A stretch of DNA of 64,000 nt from Acanthosoma haemorrhoidale (GCA_930367205.1 OV884015.1:38245288-38309287), one strand, 5' to 3'. Positions 1 to 13,420 are shown, numbered from the stretch's first letter. Numbers and translations are program-made. Notes: a model not told the origin generated them from the letters alone.

Positions 1-2197
1 AATTGTTATAACGGACTAATTTTGATTTGTGGGATTTACGAAATATATAATAAAATAAATTTTTTTATTTTTATTATGGGAGTAATATTTCTCTATATGT
101 AATATTATTCTTTCATTGGTACCTAATAAGAGTGGATGCCAATAAAAGAACTATACAGACAGTTTAGGACATTTATGCATTGAACATTCATGCCATGAAG
201 AAAAGAGCCTACAAACTTCAAATAACTTCATTTTATTTTTTAAGATAAAGAGTACCAAATCAAATACGATCTTGCAAAACAAAAGCTGTCATTCGGAATG
301 CGCGTGTACCAGGAAATTTCTACTTCACAGTATAATGTTTTATGAGACATATGAAATAAATTAATGGAAAAAAAAAAAATCATTTACGTACTCGTCAGGC
401 AAGAATACTTGTTGACGAGTTTTCCAGGGATCTCATACTGAAAATGTCCTTGAGTGCACGCTCTGAGAAGCTCAATCCAAACGTTAGAAAATATGGGGGG
501 GGGGCGGTTTAAAGTTATTGGAATTATTTCAGTCAACACGAAATATGTTTAATTCACTTATCGAAATATACAGCAAATTTATTTATAACTAGATTTTTCT
601 TTTCTAAGCAAACATTCGAAAGTTGCACTTGACGTTGAAAGAAATAAAATTAAAAGAACAAAAGGAAAGAAGTTGTCAATTATTGATTTCAGACAAATTT
701 ATTTCTTGAGCATCACATTTATGATAAGGATTCAATTAAATTCGGTAAATAGAGAAAAATTATTTAGTCAAATGATATGTATTACGCAAGAATTGAAGAT
801 AAAACCAGTGGACAAGATTTTAATGACTTTTGTAATTATAATCTGCTGAAATCTCGACACATTATTAATGAGGACTTCGATTTCGTTAATTTGATACTCA
901 ATCTAATATGACAGGATAATATATAAATGTTAATTATAAGAAAATTATTTAATTAAATTTCATGATGTTAAAAGTATTTTTCATAATTTCGGATAGTCTA
1001 ATTCAGTCTCCATTTAAAATTTTGTAATCTTTTGACAGGCAACTTTATCAAGCTGAAAACAGGGATTTTTAATTATTAGCTGAAGAGAAATGTTCTTACA
1101 TGGAAAGGGCTCTGAGGTTAGACGTTCTGCCAGCTAAGCCATCCCTAGGACCTGATATTATATTAATAATTATTAGGCGTGCCGCGTAATCTGACTGATT
1201 TTAGTTTTAAAACATTAGTCTTTTATTAACATTCCCACAAGTAATTATTATTAACATGAGGATTTCTGGTTTTGATAAAATAAATGACAAGTTAAGACTC
1301 GTAATGCCAATGGAATATGTTAACACGAAAAATAATATTTCTTACAATAAACACATTATCGGCTCATTGAAATATTGACACAAAACAAAATGAAAAATGT
1401 AACATTACTATGTAACAGATAGTTCCTTAGGATATCAAAGGTGAACATGATAAATGAGTCGTTTAGTTTGAAAGTGGCCTAAGTCCATTTCTGAAATTTA
1501 ATATTATATTTTAAGTTTTATATTTAATTTGTTTAACTGCATTAATTAAACGTACTGATTATTCAACTAATGTAATTGTCCAAAAAATGAGGTTAACTTG
1601 TTAAATAATAATTAATTAAAATTACCTTCATCACTGCCTTCGGACATTATCAATAATTAATATCTTAATTGAAGTATAACTGTACCTAGGCCACTTTCAA
1701 AGTAAACTGCTCATATGTCTATTTTTCAAGGTTTCATGCTGTGATCGGCAGACGTCACCGAAGAAGTGGAAGCCCTTGATAAAGAAAAATCTACGAACAT
1801 GAAATTTATGGGTGGTTTATGGGGGAGACCATAAAAATAATTAGCGTTGTGCGTGTTGTAAAACTTGCTCTGAAGGCTTTCATGGACGGCCGTTCAGTTC
1901 TCCATCATTTCATTTCTCTGTTTTTTGTTCGGGAAGAGTTAATGTCTCCGTTTCAGCTCTCCTACTAGTGTTTCCCATTTACACAGGTAAAACTGACAGT
2001 TCGACTGAAACGAAACTGAGCTGATAACTGACAGGGCTGCCCAAAAATGCCCCCTGTAAGCTCCTTAATAATTGCAGCCCAAATCGTCTTCGTGTTCCGT
2101 CTCTCTGTCAATCTACACACATAGTTCTACGATAGGAGCCTCAAAAATGATACTACCAATTGAAGTTTGAGCTATATTCAAAAATGTCTTGACTACA
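1..2197. other. AT-rich intergenic stretch, no gene seen
   Basis: No reading frame here resembles a known protein and none is long. A short stretch at about 1105-1150, read on the minus strand, resembles a tRNA A-box region but lacks a matching B box. A run of nine G's lies near 496-504. Nothing else stands out. Confidence 0.5.
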
Positions 2198-2199
2198 TA

Positions 2200-2693
2200 C
2201 AGTACCTCACTAATTCGTTCACGCCATCTAATAATTTATGCGTTTTGATAATTTATATCATTGACTATATATAGGAGGAAAATAATGCCTGTGTTTTTTT
2301 TAAAATGTTTAATAGTCTAAATATTATTAAAACCTAAAAAAATATTAATTTAAATTGCCATATTATAGAGATCAGTTAAGTGCGTGGAAGGCTTCATTCT
2401 GAAAGTGAAAAGAGCAAGCTTTTAAAAAATGCAAAAAAGATAATAAACAAATGTAGGATTTGTAGTTAAAACTGACCAAAAATCAAATCAGAAACGTCAC
2501 TCATAAAACTGTTCACATGAATAATTTATTCAGTTTAAAGAGATAAACAAAAGGGGGCTGGTATTTTTTTGTTTACTAAAAGGTTGATAAACTTGTACAT
2601 GCTGTTGTTTGGATGGATTAATAAATATAATACTTTTTTGACAGTGTAATATTGAAAATATTTCATTGTTGTGAACGAATTTGTGAGGCACTG
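2200..2693. mobile_element. Tc1/mariner-type MITE with terminal inverted repeats
   Basis: The left end starts CAGTACCTCACTAATTCGTT and the reverse complement of the right end starts CAGTGCCTCACAAATTCGTT. The two agree at 21 of the first 23 bases. Each end is flanked by TA (2198-2199 and 2694-2695), the target duplication expected of Tc1/mariner elements. The 494-bp interior has no transposase reading frame that I recognise, so this is a non-autonomous copy. CAGTG-type ends are typical of Tc1-like transposons. Confidence 0.8.
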
Positions 2694-2730
2694 TATATGT
2701 ATATTTTGGTTTAGATGCAGTAACGGAAAA

Positions 2731-3495
2731 AGCATCTGCTACCTAGGCATCAACCTGTCTACCTAGGTATATGACGTTCGGCACACATTTGCAGAAGAAA
2801 TTGAAACGAGTATGCAGAACTTACTACTCTCTCCAGCATCTCATCACAAGCCAGGCCATATCCCTTCGACTGAAACTATTAATATACAAGAGCGTCCTGA
2901 GGCTAGCTCTACTGTTTAGGACACCACTCTTTAGATTCCTACATGCCAGCACCATAACTCACCTCCAGAGCTTCCAGAACAACATCCTGCGAACGGCACT
3001 GTGGCATACCCCTTTTCGTGAAATGAAGGCTTCCGACATGCACGAGAAGTTCGAGCTCCCCACCATCACCGACGCCATCAGACGACGTCACATCAAGTTC
3101 TTCGACTCGATGAAACACAGTCTAAACCCTCGATTCAAAGACATGACACCACCACCGCTACCGGCCCGATGGCAACTCACAAGATCAAGTAAAGCAGAGG
3201 AAATGGTTGACATCACGGCACTAGGCCCGCCAACAACAAGCCTCTACGGGGCACCCTCACTGATATCAGACTAAATAAGAGCACTACATGCCTAGAGAGA
3301 CTCTAGGCCCAGCCACCAGTGGACTCTCACCACTGTACCGAAACAACCAGCCTCCACCGAGGCTTCCCACACCCCTTAATCCTCTCACACCACCTTCAAG
3401 CAGGTACTCCTAGTACAAGGATCCGATTCACCTAAATATTCTATATTTTTAGCTCATCCTGAATTTATAACTAGAGCTTAGAAGAAAAAAAAAAA
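2731..3495 (+). mobile_element. Jockey-type non-LTR retrotransposon, 5'-truncated 3' end (family A, copy 1)
   Basis: This is the last part of a reverse-transcriptase ORF plus 3' UTR, ending in an A-rich tail at about 3483-3497. It is closely similar along its length to the fragment at 7774-8540, and both begin at the same point (agcatctgctacc). It lies 37 bases to the right of the Tc1-type MITE. I could not find a clear target duplication for this copy. A 4-base insertion near 2755-2770, relative to copy 2, introduces a stop and a frameshift just before the long open stretch. Confidence 0.85.
2771..3274 (+). pseudogene. Reverse transcriptase C-terminal remnant (family A, copy 1)
   Basis: The 167-residue frame is the C-terminal tail of a non-LTR reverse transcriptase, after the catalytic domain. 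It contains the landmarks of Jockey-type tails: the LKLLIYKSVLRLALLF stretch (thumb region, usually IYKxVLRPxLLYG), then a block around FREMKASDMHEKFELPTITD, then RRRHIKFFDSM and PPPLPARWQ. No catalytic motif remains because the fragment is 5'-truncated, so it cannot encode an active enzyme. The paralogue at 7816 has the more usual LRPALLFGTP here, against LRLALLFRTP in this copy. Confidence 0.85.
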
Positions 3496-6400
3496 AATAT
3501 GCCCTGAAAAATTTAACTTGAAACAAGTAAGTCTCAGAACTGGTACTCTTCTCTCTGACTTGAAAAATTCCTCAACTCGCACCATAGAAGTCATTTTAGA
3601 TTTATATTGTTGATTTACCACCATAGTCAAGGGCACATTAAACACGGATATGGATATTCGAAAATATAAATTTTTCTTAGACAACGATAGTAATCGCCTA
3701 TTTAATATTGTTTCAGTCAATTCCAATAGTTTTCTTTGTGGGGGTGAATGTGCAAACAGTTTTGTTTTTGTCGTTTTCAGTGACTGTCGTTCAAGAAATC
3801 CAACAGAGTATTTTTGATCGGTAATAACGAGAAGTTTCCTTTACAGTCTATATTTTTATACACGAGTATTTCGACCTATATTACGTTTATAAACAATTTA
3901 TAATTGTTTGTAGACACAATTTTCTCTAAAATAGCAATCCATTTGTGATAAATTGCATTCATACTATATTTATAAATTTACATTTACTCTTTCATTCATA
4001 CCATATTTATAATATACATTCATACAATATAGGCATGTACACATAGCCCAGGGATCCGCCAATTCTTCCGCAGTATTGTGACCTTTCCGGCTAGGGAAAG
4101 TTTATAATTATTATTATTAAATTCATAAATTGATGTAGCATAACAGTAACTTGTAAAAATAAAAATAAAATAATCAGTACAGTTTCTTTTTCTTAAACAT
4201 CTTTTAAAACGATCATTTGTATTTACAAGTATGTCATTGTTGTTTCAAGATATTGTGTTCTGATCAGCATATCCCTCTGAAAAAGAAAGATGCACAGCCA
4301 AAAAGATTTTGAGCAGGAAATGTGTGTGATGATCTAAGCGAATATGAGACGTAATATGTTAACGTACCGAGTTTTATGTGTCATATTAAATTATGTTTAC
4401 AGAAGAGGCAATCATGTAACCTGCCGGAAGCGACATTCTTTCTTCAATCCCTGCAATCATAAATGATCGCTCAGTACAATATACACATGGCTGTGATGAC
4501 ATAGTGTTCAACTAATGCGAGGGAATCCCCTTCAATCAGCAATGTAACAATTAAAATTTTTATTAATAGAAGGTTACATAAATAATAATAATAATGCATT
4601 TATCATCCCTAAGGACATTTAACTTTCTTTGATTTTGATTTTTCTTAAGCCACACTCTTTTACGTTTTTTTGTAAGTTTATTTATGTTCGTCCTCGTCTT
4701 TGTAAATCATCTGCTCAAGCAAAAAACATGATATTTTCCATGGAGATTCAATAATAGGAAGTCCCGAGATATATAATATCATATTCATAAAACACGAAAA
4801 CGTTTGTAGGAATATTAGTTTATATTATGTTTTTTTTTATAATTATGAGCAGATTAGAGATTTCGACTTCTTAATTAATAGTATGTGGTATGTGTTTTTG
4901 CCAAACTATGGTTACACTAAGTCGTTTAGACTGTTACTAGCACGACATTCGCAATTTTAACTCCAAGAATGTATTTTTTAGAGGAATGGTATTTTACGTA
5001 ATTGTTCCATTTAATTCCTTATAGATGCTAATAATAAAAGAAACGTCAAGGAAAATAATAAAGGGTCGTTCAAAAATTGATTAGCAGAGCCCGATGTGTG
5101 CGCCTGGGGATTCGATGTCCTGGGGTGTTCGGGGCTGGTGCTGGGGGTGGTTGGGGCGTCAACTACGCCATACCTAGAGCGTCTTAGCTTCGGGGCTTTT
5201 CCATGTGTGTGGAATATACTAATGTTTCAGAGTTAGTTGTCTAGATGGTTTTTATCTATATCCTACGGCCAAACCTCGTGTCCTACAAGCAATATAGCCA
5301 CCATCTGACGTATTGTACTGGGGTACCTCCGGCCGGTGCTAAGGGCTCTGGGCTATGCTGCTCGGTCGACCCCACATCAATGGACTTTCTAAATTAGTAA
5401 CAAAACAAGTTTTAATTGTAACAAAGAACATGCGATGATTACACGAGTGTACCCTTAAACCCAATAAAACACAAATAAATTAGTAATTAAAATAATAAAA
5501 GTTTTCATACCGTATTAATTATTAATTATTATATAATTAATTATTTTATATTAATTAGTTTATCAAATTGGAGATCTTGATTAATAATATGTCTTATGGG
5601 GCCTTAGTGGACTATAAATACAATAAGCACAGCCGTAGTGGAACCGTTAATTGTATGATGCATCGCACTTGACTAAATTTGTTTTTCAATGAAGCTGTCG
5701 TCAACATTCGCTCTGTAAACAAACTCATGACTGTCATTCGAGGACGGATTGTTTTGTTTTATTCATTAAAGGGGATCCCCCATCGAATAGCAATGGAGCG
5801 ATTACAGGCTACGTCAATCGAAGGTTACATGCATTTATAGCCGAGAGAATCATAATTAAAATCAATCAAGTATCAAAATGACAAACGACTTCTTACGTTT
5901 TATAAATAAACGAAATAAAATAATTGACAAAACTCGAGCTTTGCGCGGGCATATTGTTAAGCATACCTTGACTATGGATACTAGCTATAGGTCATTCCTC
6001 GCCGACTAGTTACAACATTCTGCCGACAATAGCTGATACAACGCTTTCTCCCACCCTCGCTACAATATACGAGGTGATGGGTTCTTTTAATGCCTTGGTA
6101 TAGGCATGTGGTAGAGGTGGTAATGGAGCAAATAGGTGTAGTGATTGATGCACTAGATTACCAAGAGCTCTTCTCTCAAACCTCTATAAGGAAGTTGAAC
6201 AAAGGACGGCTTCGCCACTTATATTTTTCACTACTAACGTTTTTTAACTCGATGATTATGAAAATAAATTATAATGTGTGTGATTTAAATGTAATAAAGG
6301 ACATGGAATACCATCCAGAAGTTGTCAGAGATCAGGTTCCGTATGTTCATAAATGTTAAAATCTTGTCTTTTTTTTAAAATAAAAAAGACTTTATTTAAT

Positions 6401-7760
6401 TTGCTAAACCACCTCGAAGCTGAAAATCCTCTTTTCAAAAATCCAAAGAATTGACAGAAAGAGCTGTGTGTTTAAATCGACTCAAATGACATTTAAAAAC
6501 CGTTTTCTACCATTGGCTACCAAGTATAAATTTTTTGGCTTGAGAAAGTATAAAAATTAGCAACTTTTTCAGCATATTTGGAGGTGTGGAATAAACTTTA
6601 GCTATATTGGAAGATTTTTACAACTGCTGTCGTGGGCGGAATAGAACTTAAAACAAAGATCTCAATCGAGATCACCTATCGAATTCAGGGAGATCGGATA
6701 TGTGAGAATTTGACGGAAAAGAAAATCGCACGGAAAATAAGAGTGTACGTACCAGATTTCGTGCCTGTCAAAGTATATTTGAAGAAGAAAAACGCTTAGA
6801 TCTAATTTCACCTCTTAAGAATAGATACACGATTCGACAAATCGCCATCTTTGCTGACACAGGGCAGACGTCAGCGCTATACGGTCTAATGGGCGCATAT
6901 TGTTATTGTGCCAGCACGAAAACGTTCAATAACGCTTATTCTCTCTATATTCTTTTCGTAATCATAATTATTCACAAGGCTTGTAATTATTCCTTGCTGA
7001 ATGATAATTTTAATAGTTACAGCTATTATTATTTTGAAACGTGACATACGTACGTCAGCGCTTAGTGACAGTGAGATAGCAAAAATCTCAAGTAATGTAA
7101 CACCATCTTATTAGGATTTTTAGATTATTGAGTTACAACACCTTGATTTATCGATATTGACTTATTTTTTTAATATATAAAGGCCGAGCTTTTTTTGTGT
7201 TTAATGTTTGAATTTAATAGTTACTACTGTAATAATAATAACTCTTGTCTAATCTTATGTACAGTTTTTACCCACAGATCTGCATCATTCCAGTAATGTC
7301 CTTTATTAGGATATATTCTGCTACGCTAAGCGAACTGTGGGGTCCCGCATATTGTTACACTAATATATTTGATATACCACTGTATCCGAATACATAAACT
7401 GTAAGGCAATATATAAAGGATGTATCTTTTCTACGCATGTATACATGTATCCTTTTATATTTACCTGACTTACCCTCAGTGAATGTTACGCTCAAGTTGG
7501 ATACTTAGAATATTTGATTTACAGGGATGTGAACTAACTATTCAACTACTATCAGGTTAGGTTCGTTTATCAATTCCTTAGCGTATTGCTTTAGCGTGAA
7601 GATACCAAATTACACTTTTCTCAAAAATATTTAATTAATATACTACTCTTCTAGTCTTTAATTTACTATTTTGCTAGTCTTTCAAACCAAAGTAATATAC
7701 TTAATTAAATTAACGTGGTAGTCAAGGAAGGAATCGCTATATATAGAATGGAATTTTACA
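3496..7760. other. Intergenic, no recognisable gene
   Basis: The stretch is mostly AT-rich. Bases 5075-5400 are distinctly richer in G and C and may be an old transposon piece, but no protein is readable. An 89-codon frame at 6090-6359 (+) resembles nothing I know. One copy of the dispersed AT-rich repeat (family C) lies at about 5505-5630. Confidence 0.45.
5505..5630 (+). repeat. Dispersed AT-rich repeat, family C
   Basis: It shares a run of landmarks with other places in the window: TCAAATT, then GATCTTGATTAATAATATG, then TTAGTGGACT. Related copies lie at about 14760-15060, 17205-17305, 18210-18295, 43160-43260, 46600-46890 and 54010-54140. The family is diverged and no coding is seen. Its ends cannot be set from this window. 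Confidence 0.5.
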
Positions 7761-7773
7761 ATATGCTTTATTA

Positions 7774-8540
7774 GCCAACAGCATCTGCTACCTGGGCATC
7801 AACCTAAGCAGGCACATGTCGTTCGGCACACACTTGCAAAATAAATTAAAACGAGTCCGCAGAACTTACTACTCTCTCCAGCATCTCATCACCAGCCAGG
7901 CCATATCCCTTCGACTGAAACTCTTCATATACAAGAGCGTCCTGAGGCCAGCTCTACTGTTTGGGACACCACTCTTTAGATGCCTACATGCCAGCACCAT
8001 AACTCGCCTCCAGAGCTTCCAGAACAACATCGTGCGAACGGCACTGTGGCATACCCCTTTTCGTGAAATGAAGGCTTCCGACATGCACGAGAAGTTCGAG
8101 CTCCCCACCATCACCGACGCCATCAGACGACGTCACATCAAGTTCTTCGACTCGATGAAGCACAGTCTAAAACCTCTCCTCCGAGACATGACACCACCAC
8201 CGCTACCGGTGCGATGGCAACTCACAAGATCGAGTAAAGCAGAAGAAATGGTTGACATCACGGCGCTAGGCCCACCAACAAAAAGCCTCTAAGGGGCACC
8301 CTCACTGATATCAGACTAACTACGACTGCACTACATGCCTAGAGAACACTCTAGGCCCAGCCACCAGTGGACTCTCACCACTGTACCGTAACAATCAACC
8401 TCCACCGAGGATTCACACACTCCTTACTCCTCTCACACCACCTTCAAGCAGGTCCTCCTAGTACAAGGATCCGATCACCCTAAATATTTTATATTTCTCC
8501 CTCATCCTAAAATTCTAACTAGAGAGCTTAGAAAAAAAAT
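7774..8540 (+). mobile_element. Jockey-type non-LTR retrotransposon, 5'-truncated insertion with 13-bp target duplication (family A, copy 2)
   Basis: The sequence ATATGCTTTATTA stands directly before the element (7761-7773) and again directly after its A-run (8541-8553). This perfect 13-bp target duplication shows insertion by target-primed reverse transcription. The body is a reverse-transcriptase C-terminus plus about 240 bases of 3' UTR. It matches copy 1 at 2731-3495 from agcatctgctacc to the A-tail. The sharp target duplication suggests a fairly recent event. Confidence 0.92.
7780..8292 (+). pseudogene. Reverse transcriptase C-terminal remnant (family A, copy 2)
   Basis: The frame is open from the truncation point. 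It reads ICYLGINLSRHMSFG, the usual YLG-x-x-L landmark that follows the catalytic palm in Jockey-type reverse transcriptases. It continues through IYKSVLRPALLFG, the FREMKASDMHEKFELP block and RRRHIKFFDSM to a stop at 8290. A one-base difference from copy 1 makes the frame end nine residues earlier. The catalytic domain and endonuclease are absent. Confidence 0.88.
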
Positions 8541-8560
8541 ATATGCTTTATTATAAACGG

Positions 8561-10292
8561 TTAAAATGTTTTTATGAAAAAGGATTACAGATTTACTAGC
8601 TAACAATAAAACTTAATTCTTACTTAATATGGCTTCAAGAGATGGCTCGTGAAACCTCAAAAGCCAATGTCCACACCTAACGTCTTAACCATTCCTCAGT
8701 CAAAAGCCCGTTCTCTAAACGACCCAGAGCAAAAGGGTGGTGGGTCTTAAGGAAGTGTGAGAGATGCCCAAAACCCGTGTTGTCTCGTCCCCAAGCTTAT
8801 ATCGCGTCCTCTTGAATCGAGTCTCTAGCCCTTAGGAAGAAGCTTTTTTTTCTTTATGACCCTTTCGTGTGAGTGGACGACCTTCTTTGTTTTCAAGTCT
8901 GAAATCTCCCACACCTCTTTGAAAAGTGCTTTACTTTTTGATTGTTTAATCACTTACACCGCCATTGCCCCATACGCGATTAACGTTTTTAGCAGTTTCG
9001 GCTCTGTTCCGACCGAGTATAAAATCGTAAGAAGAAAATCGTAACAGTCAGTCGCGCTTATCATCTTACCAACGACTGAATCATTGGCAAGTACTTGTTA
9101 TAAGAATAATTAATCACATATATATATTAATCACAGAATATCACACTTAAGGAACTCTGAAATTCAGCAATAGTTTTCGCACTACTTATTATGTGTGAAG
9201 GACCACTATCTTTTATCCTTATAATTGTTTCAAGGCTGCTCGTTTTCAGCTATCTCCAGGTTCTTCCCACATTTGTCGTATGACATTTTCTATAAGAAAT
9301 TTGTCCGGAGCTGTCATTTAGTGAGGCAGGGTCACTGAGCTTTAATATATATATTATCATTACCATTTTCAAAACTGAAGAAGACACCATAATGGATGTG
9401 CTTGTGCATAGTAAACTTATGTTTTAACTATTCCGTTCCTCCTTCCGTCTTTCCTGGAGTTCTTTCTGCCATTGAAGAAAGAACGTGATATTTCCCAGAC
9501 ATCCTACTTCGCAATGTCGCTTTTTAATTATAATATCTAATTGTTGAGGTATTCATGGCATTCTAAAACTGACAAAAATAACGCGGGAAAAAAATGGAGA
9601 ATTTAAAATTTCTGGCCAAGTATGAAAAAAAATCCTCTCGAGAAGACCAAAGAGAAAAGGAGGTACTGATTCGCCTGTCATATTAACTGGTATGATTATG
9701 AAGGTACGGCAGGTATGTACTCATATGAGGTTTTATGAAATTCTTGAAATCGACTTCGAAACTCATTTAATTTTCGATTCTGGGTTATTAGTTCTTATAA
9801 AAATCTGGAACTGGCAAATGTTCTTTTTAATTTTACATAAAAATAAAATTTTAGATAAAAAAAATACACTCAATTCACCAGATTTATTCTGTTTTACATT
9901 AAGAAAATAATATAATTTGATACCTTTCGTGGAACGTCACTCTATTGTGCTTCATGTACCTGAGAAATGTCAGTCGACTCCCACCAGCTGTTCAAATTCA
10001 TAGTATCGCCAGATTCAGAAGAATAATGATAAGGGATCCACCCGCGGAACCAACTGAGCAGTAACATCCAATCGTACTCTCGTTAGTCCATAATACTTAC
10101 CAATCTCTACTGTTTACATTGTAGTACATCTCATATCAGTCGGTATTGTGGTCTAATGTAGCGATTGTAAAAATGATCCAATTGAACTGAGGTTTATGAG
10201 TTTCGTTTCAGACATAATAATGAGAATCGTATAACAAAAATAAAATTGAACATAAAATAACTGAAACTTGTTTTTCTAACTTTGAATGATTC
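8561..10292. other. Intergenic, no recognisable gene
   Basis: Frames of 60-70 codons occur (for example 8856-9044 and 9692-9910, +), but their composition and sequence look random and they match no family I know. Confidence 0.45.
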
Positions 10293-10479
10293 GCAACTCA
10301 CAAGCCAAATGAGATATTTGTCATTGTTGTCTCTAAGTGTGATGATACAATTGTTTTTATGACATTATCTATGCTAATCCATTAAACAGGTTTTATACTG
10401 TCAATGTCATAAAAACAATTCTATCACCACATGTAGCTATAACAATAACAAATATCTCATTTCAAACGCGTTAAGTTGC
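10293..10479. repeat. Foldback (hairpin) element, about 187 bp
   Basis: Bases 10293-10367 and the reverse complement of 10403-10479 are alike over about 75 bases, sharing AATGAGATATTTGT and ATTGTTTTTATGACATT. About 35 bases of loop separate the arms. The layout is that of a short foldback MITE. I see no clear target duplication, and there is no coding. Confidence 0.75.
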
Positions 10480-13280
10480 TAATTTGCTTAGCATATCCTC
10501 TAGTGAGTGTCATTCATCATTATGATACAAACGGGATAACAATGGTCCATGTAAATTTATTAACTAGTCCCAACTTAAATTATTTTTTTATTTCACGTTT
10601 GTTTTAACAACTAGTGATTTCAGAGCTTCGGTGAGACACTAACTTCTCCTACAAATAACATAATAAGACAGTTGTCAATTGAATAGTGGACAATTTCAAA
10701 TCTGGTTTAATGGCTGGGTATTTTTTTTTAATTATATAAGTCAACGACTTACAGTAATATTTATTGTGATAAAATTACAATGTGCCATTATTGGGCACTA
10801 ACTAATTGTGATCAATGTTTCAATAAATTCTCATTCATACCATATTTTCAATTCTTCATTCACTCGCTCATTCATACAGTAATTACAAGCAGCAGTGAAA
10901 ATACATGCTAAAAAGCACTAACATAAAAATGACAACATGTAAAAGGAAATCGTCAAATATGTTATTTTCTACAATATCATCTTATTCTAGAATATGTGAT
11001 ATTAGCTAACGTCTATGATTTAAATATGTTTCATACCTCTTCAGACTTAGTGAGACTGTGACGGTTTCATGATGGCTCGAGGTGGCCATCATCGGAATGA
11101 TCATTCAGCTTTTCATCAATCAATCAACCACTCGCTTTTCGGAGTGGATGAGAGCAGACTGTACAGTACCACTGGAAATCGATCTTGGATAACTGGAGAC
11201 CCACCGTCAATTAGAAGTAATTGGAATCGTGTGAGAGCCTTATTGACCCGACGAAAATAACTGTAAGTGGCAAATATCAATATATCAAGTAACAAGTATA
11301 TTAAAACAATACTGCAGTGAAGTAAGAGAGCGGAAGGCCAGAAATAGATGTATGGAATAATTGATAATGGACCAAGACCAAAATAAAAGTCATATACCTA
11401 GATTACGGTGACACTAGGTTAGGTGTGTGGTTGAGAGAATAATAATAGAGAACTTTGTTAGTAGTGTGGTCTGCTTAAAAAACAAAAAAACAGATTCAAA
11501 TGGAGTTGTTAAAAGTATTGAAGAGCGCCATTGAAGAGGACACGATAACAATAAGTCATTTTCTATCAGAAGTGATAAAGCACTCTTGGCAGCAAGTGCG
11601 TCATACAATTTTGAGAAAGAATGTTACAAAGAAACAACTGGCTTAGACAAGATAAGGGGACATATAATATAAATAAATAAAACAATACATATAATTGTTT
11701 TTGTTTTTTTAATTATCTTCATTTGTTCTCCAGACAAGTGACTGAACGGTTTTTGGTACCTCTAATATGAAATCGTAAAAAATGAATGGATCCTGTTTTG
11801 ATACTAAAGAAACTACAAAGAAAATCAGAAAGTAGATATAATTGATTGCACTAGAGATCCTAAGTATTCGACATTTTATCAAGTAAACACCGCAAAACTT
11901 TTGCCCGCATTTTTTCTTCATTTGCCCTAAGACGTTTTTTCTTTAACCATTACTAATGTCCATAAACATTTTTCACTGTAGGAATCCATGTCAAGTCCGG
12001 TAAGTAAAGTTTGACTCTCCACGGGGGGGGGGGGGGGACAAAAAGTAAGAATTTCGAAAATCCGGCAACGGAATCGTAACCAGAAAGAAAAAAGAAAAAC
12101 CGATCAGGAATCCGCTGTCGGTTTTTGGAAATTTTCTCCTGTTTCACCACTACCTTTGTTTTGTTGTTTTTTTTTAAATTGGCGGGTTGCCATTTTTTCG
12201 ATTATTAATGATTTTAGAAAAATCTCTAGCGGAAAAAATAGACTAAAGCAAAATTCAAAAAATCTACAAATTTTTCAGTTGGTGAGTTTCGCTAACTTAA
12301 ATTTTGATCCCTCCAGCGTTGAAATCGGCCCGGCCAATCTGCTAATCAATTCTTCCTCCTCCTGATCATAGTAATGGAGTTTATTATTGGAACAATACAT
12401 ATTATAGTTCTGCAGTCAATTGTTAAAACTAATTAGTGTACCAAACTTAATTTTATGAATGGCATAATTTAGTCCCTATCAAACAGCATGATGTTTAATC
12501 TTCCATAACACATTAAAAGGAGCATTCTGTAATTAATTTAGTTTTGTATTTGGACTAGTTCCTCAAAAATACTATAGAATTGTTCAAAATCAAACTGTGA
12601 ACTTTTATGTCTAATACCAAATTAATCGAGATCATGCCAACCAAAGAATTCAATAAAATATTTACTAAATTATGAGATACTTGAGAATGGTGGTGCAGAT
12701 GCTTCTATGTTGGTTAGACTTGTCAGGCCTTATTATTTGTTCATGTTGTTTTATCTGTTTAAAGTACTCAGCATGATTCATTTAGTTGTCAAGTAAATCC
12801 TTGGGCTCGGGTACAAACACCTTTAAATGTATTCGAAGCGGCACTTGGTACAATGGCCCTTGTCTTGTTCTAAAGAATTTATTTGAAAGAAAAACGCGTC
12901 CATTTCAAATCATGAGCAATGTATTCTTTCTACAATGTTTCATACAAACAAATAGTGATGACATGTGAGGAAGTGAGTTTTAGCTTAACTAAACAATAAG
13001 CAAAGAAATATAGAAAATGTACCATTAAAATATATGTATATAATAAAAAAATAATATTACAGCAGTTATAATAAATTTTCTTCAATCGTATCATGATAAG
13101 CATGAATTGATTTTGCCTTGAAGCCGAAACGAGAATGACAATTTTCTTGACATTAAATGTCCACAACTCCTGGTATAACAGTCAAACAAAAAGGACTTAA
13201 TTTTTAAGACAATATTATGGATATTTCCATTGTGGTATATTCGGTTATGACCATTTTATAATTGTATGTGTTTTTTAAAA
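10480..13280. other. Intergenic, no recognisable gene
   Basis: A 13-base G run lies at about 12024-12037. A 63-codon frame at 11069-11260 (+) has a less AT-biased composition but no recognisable motif. I find no RNA gene here. Confidence 0.4.
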
Positions 13281-13284
13281 CCTT

Positions 13285-13420
13285 CTCCTTGTCTAGTGGT
13301 TAGCATACTAACCCGATTTTGTTCCCTGGCTCATCAAGGATTTTTTCTTTGCCAAATTGGTCTGGTCTTGATTAACTGAGCCTCAAGAGGACAAATGAGT
13401 AGCTAGTTTAATAAAAAAAG
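13285..13420 (+). repeat. Possible tRNA-derived SINE fragment
   Basis: The sequence CTTGTCTAGTGGTTAGCAT is close to the 5' arm of tRNA-Glu or tRNA-Val-like genes and holds a good polymerase III A box. The B box expected about 35-40 bases downstream is decayed. No cloverleaf can be drawn, so I regard it as a SINE head or tRNA relic. Confidence 0.4.

Noticed and set aside
1105..1150. tRNA-like A box on the minus strand (GGCTTAGCTGGCAGAACG)
   Set aside because: No B box and no foldable cloverleaf. At best it is an old SINE trace.
6090..6359. 89-codon frame
   Set aside because: The second half is AT-driven (NYNVCDLNVIKD) and no family is recognised.
11069..11260. 63-codon frame with a less biased composition
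   Set aside because: Too short and without any known motif. Possibly part of an old repeat.
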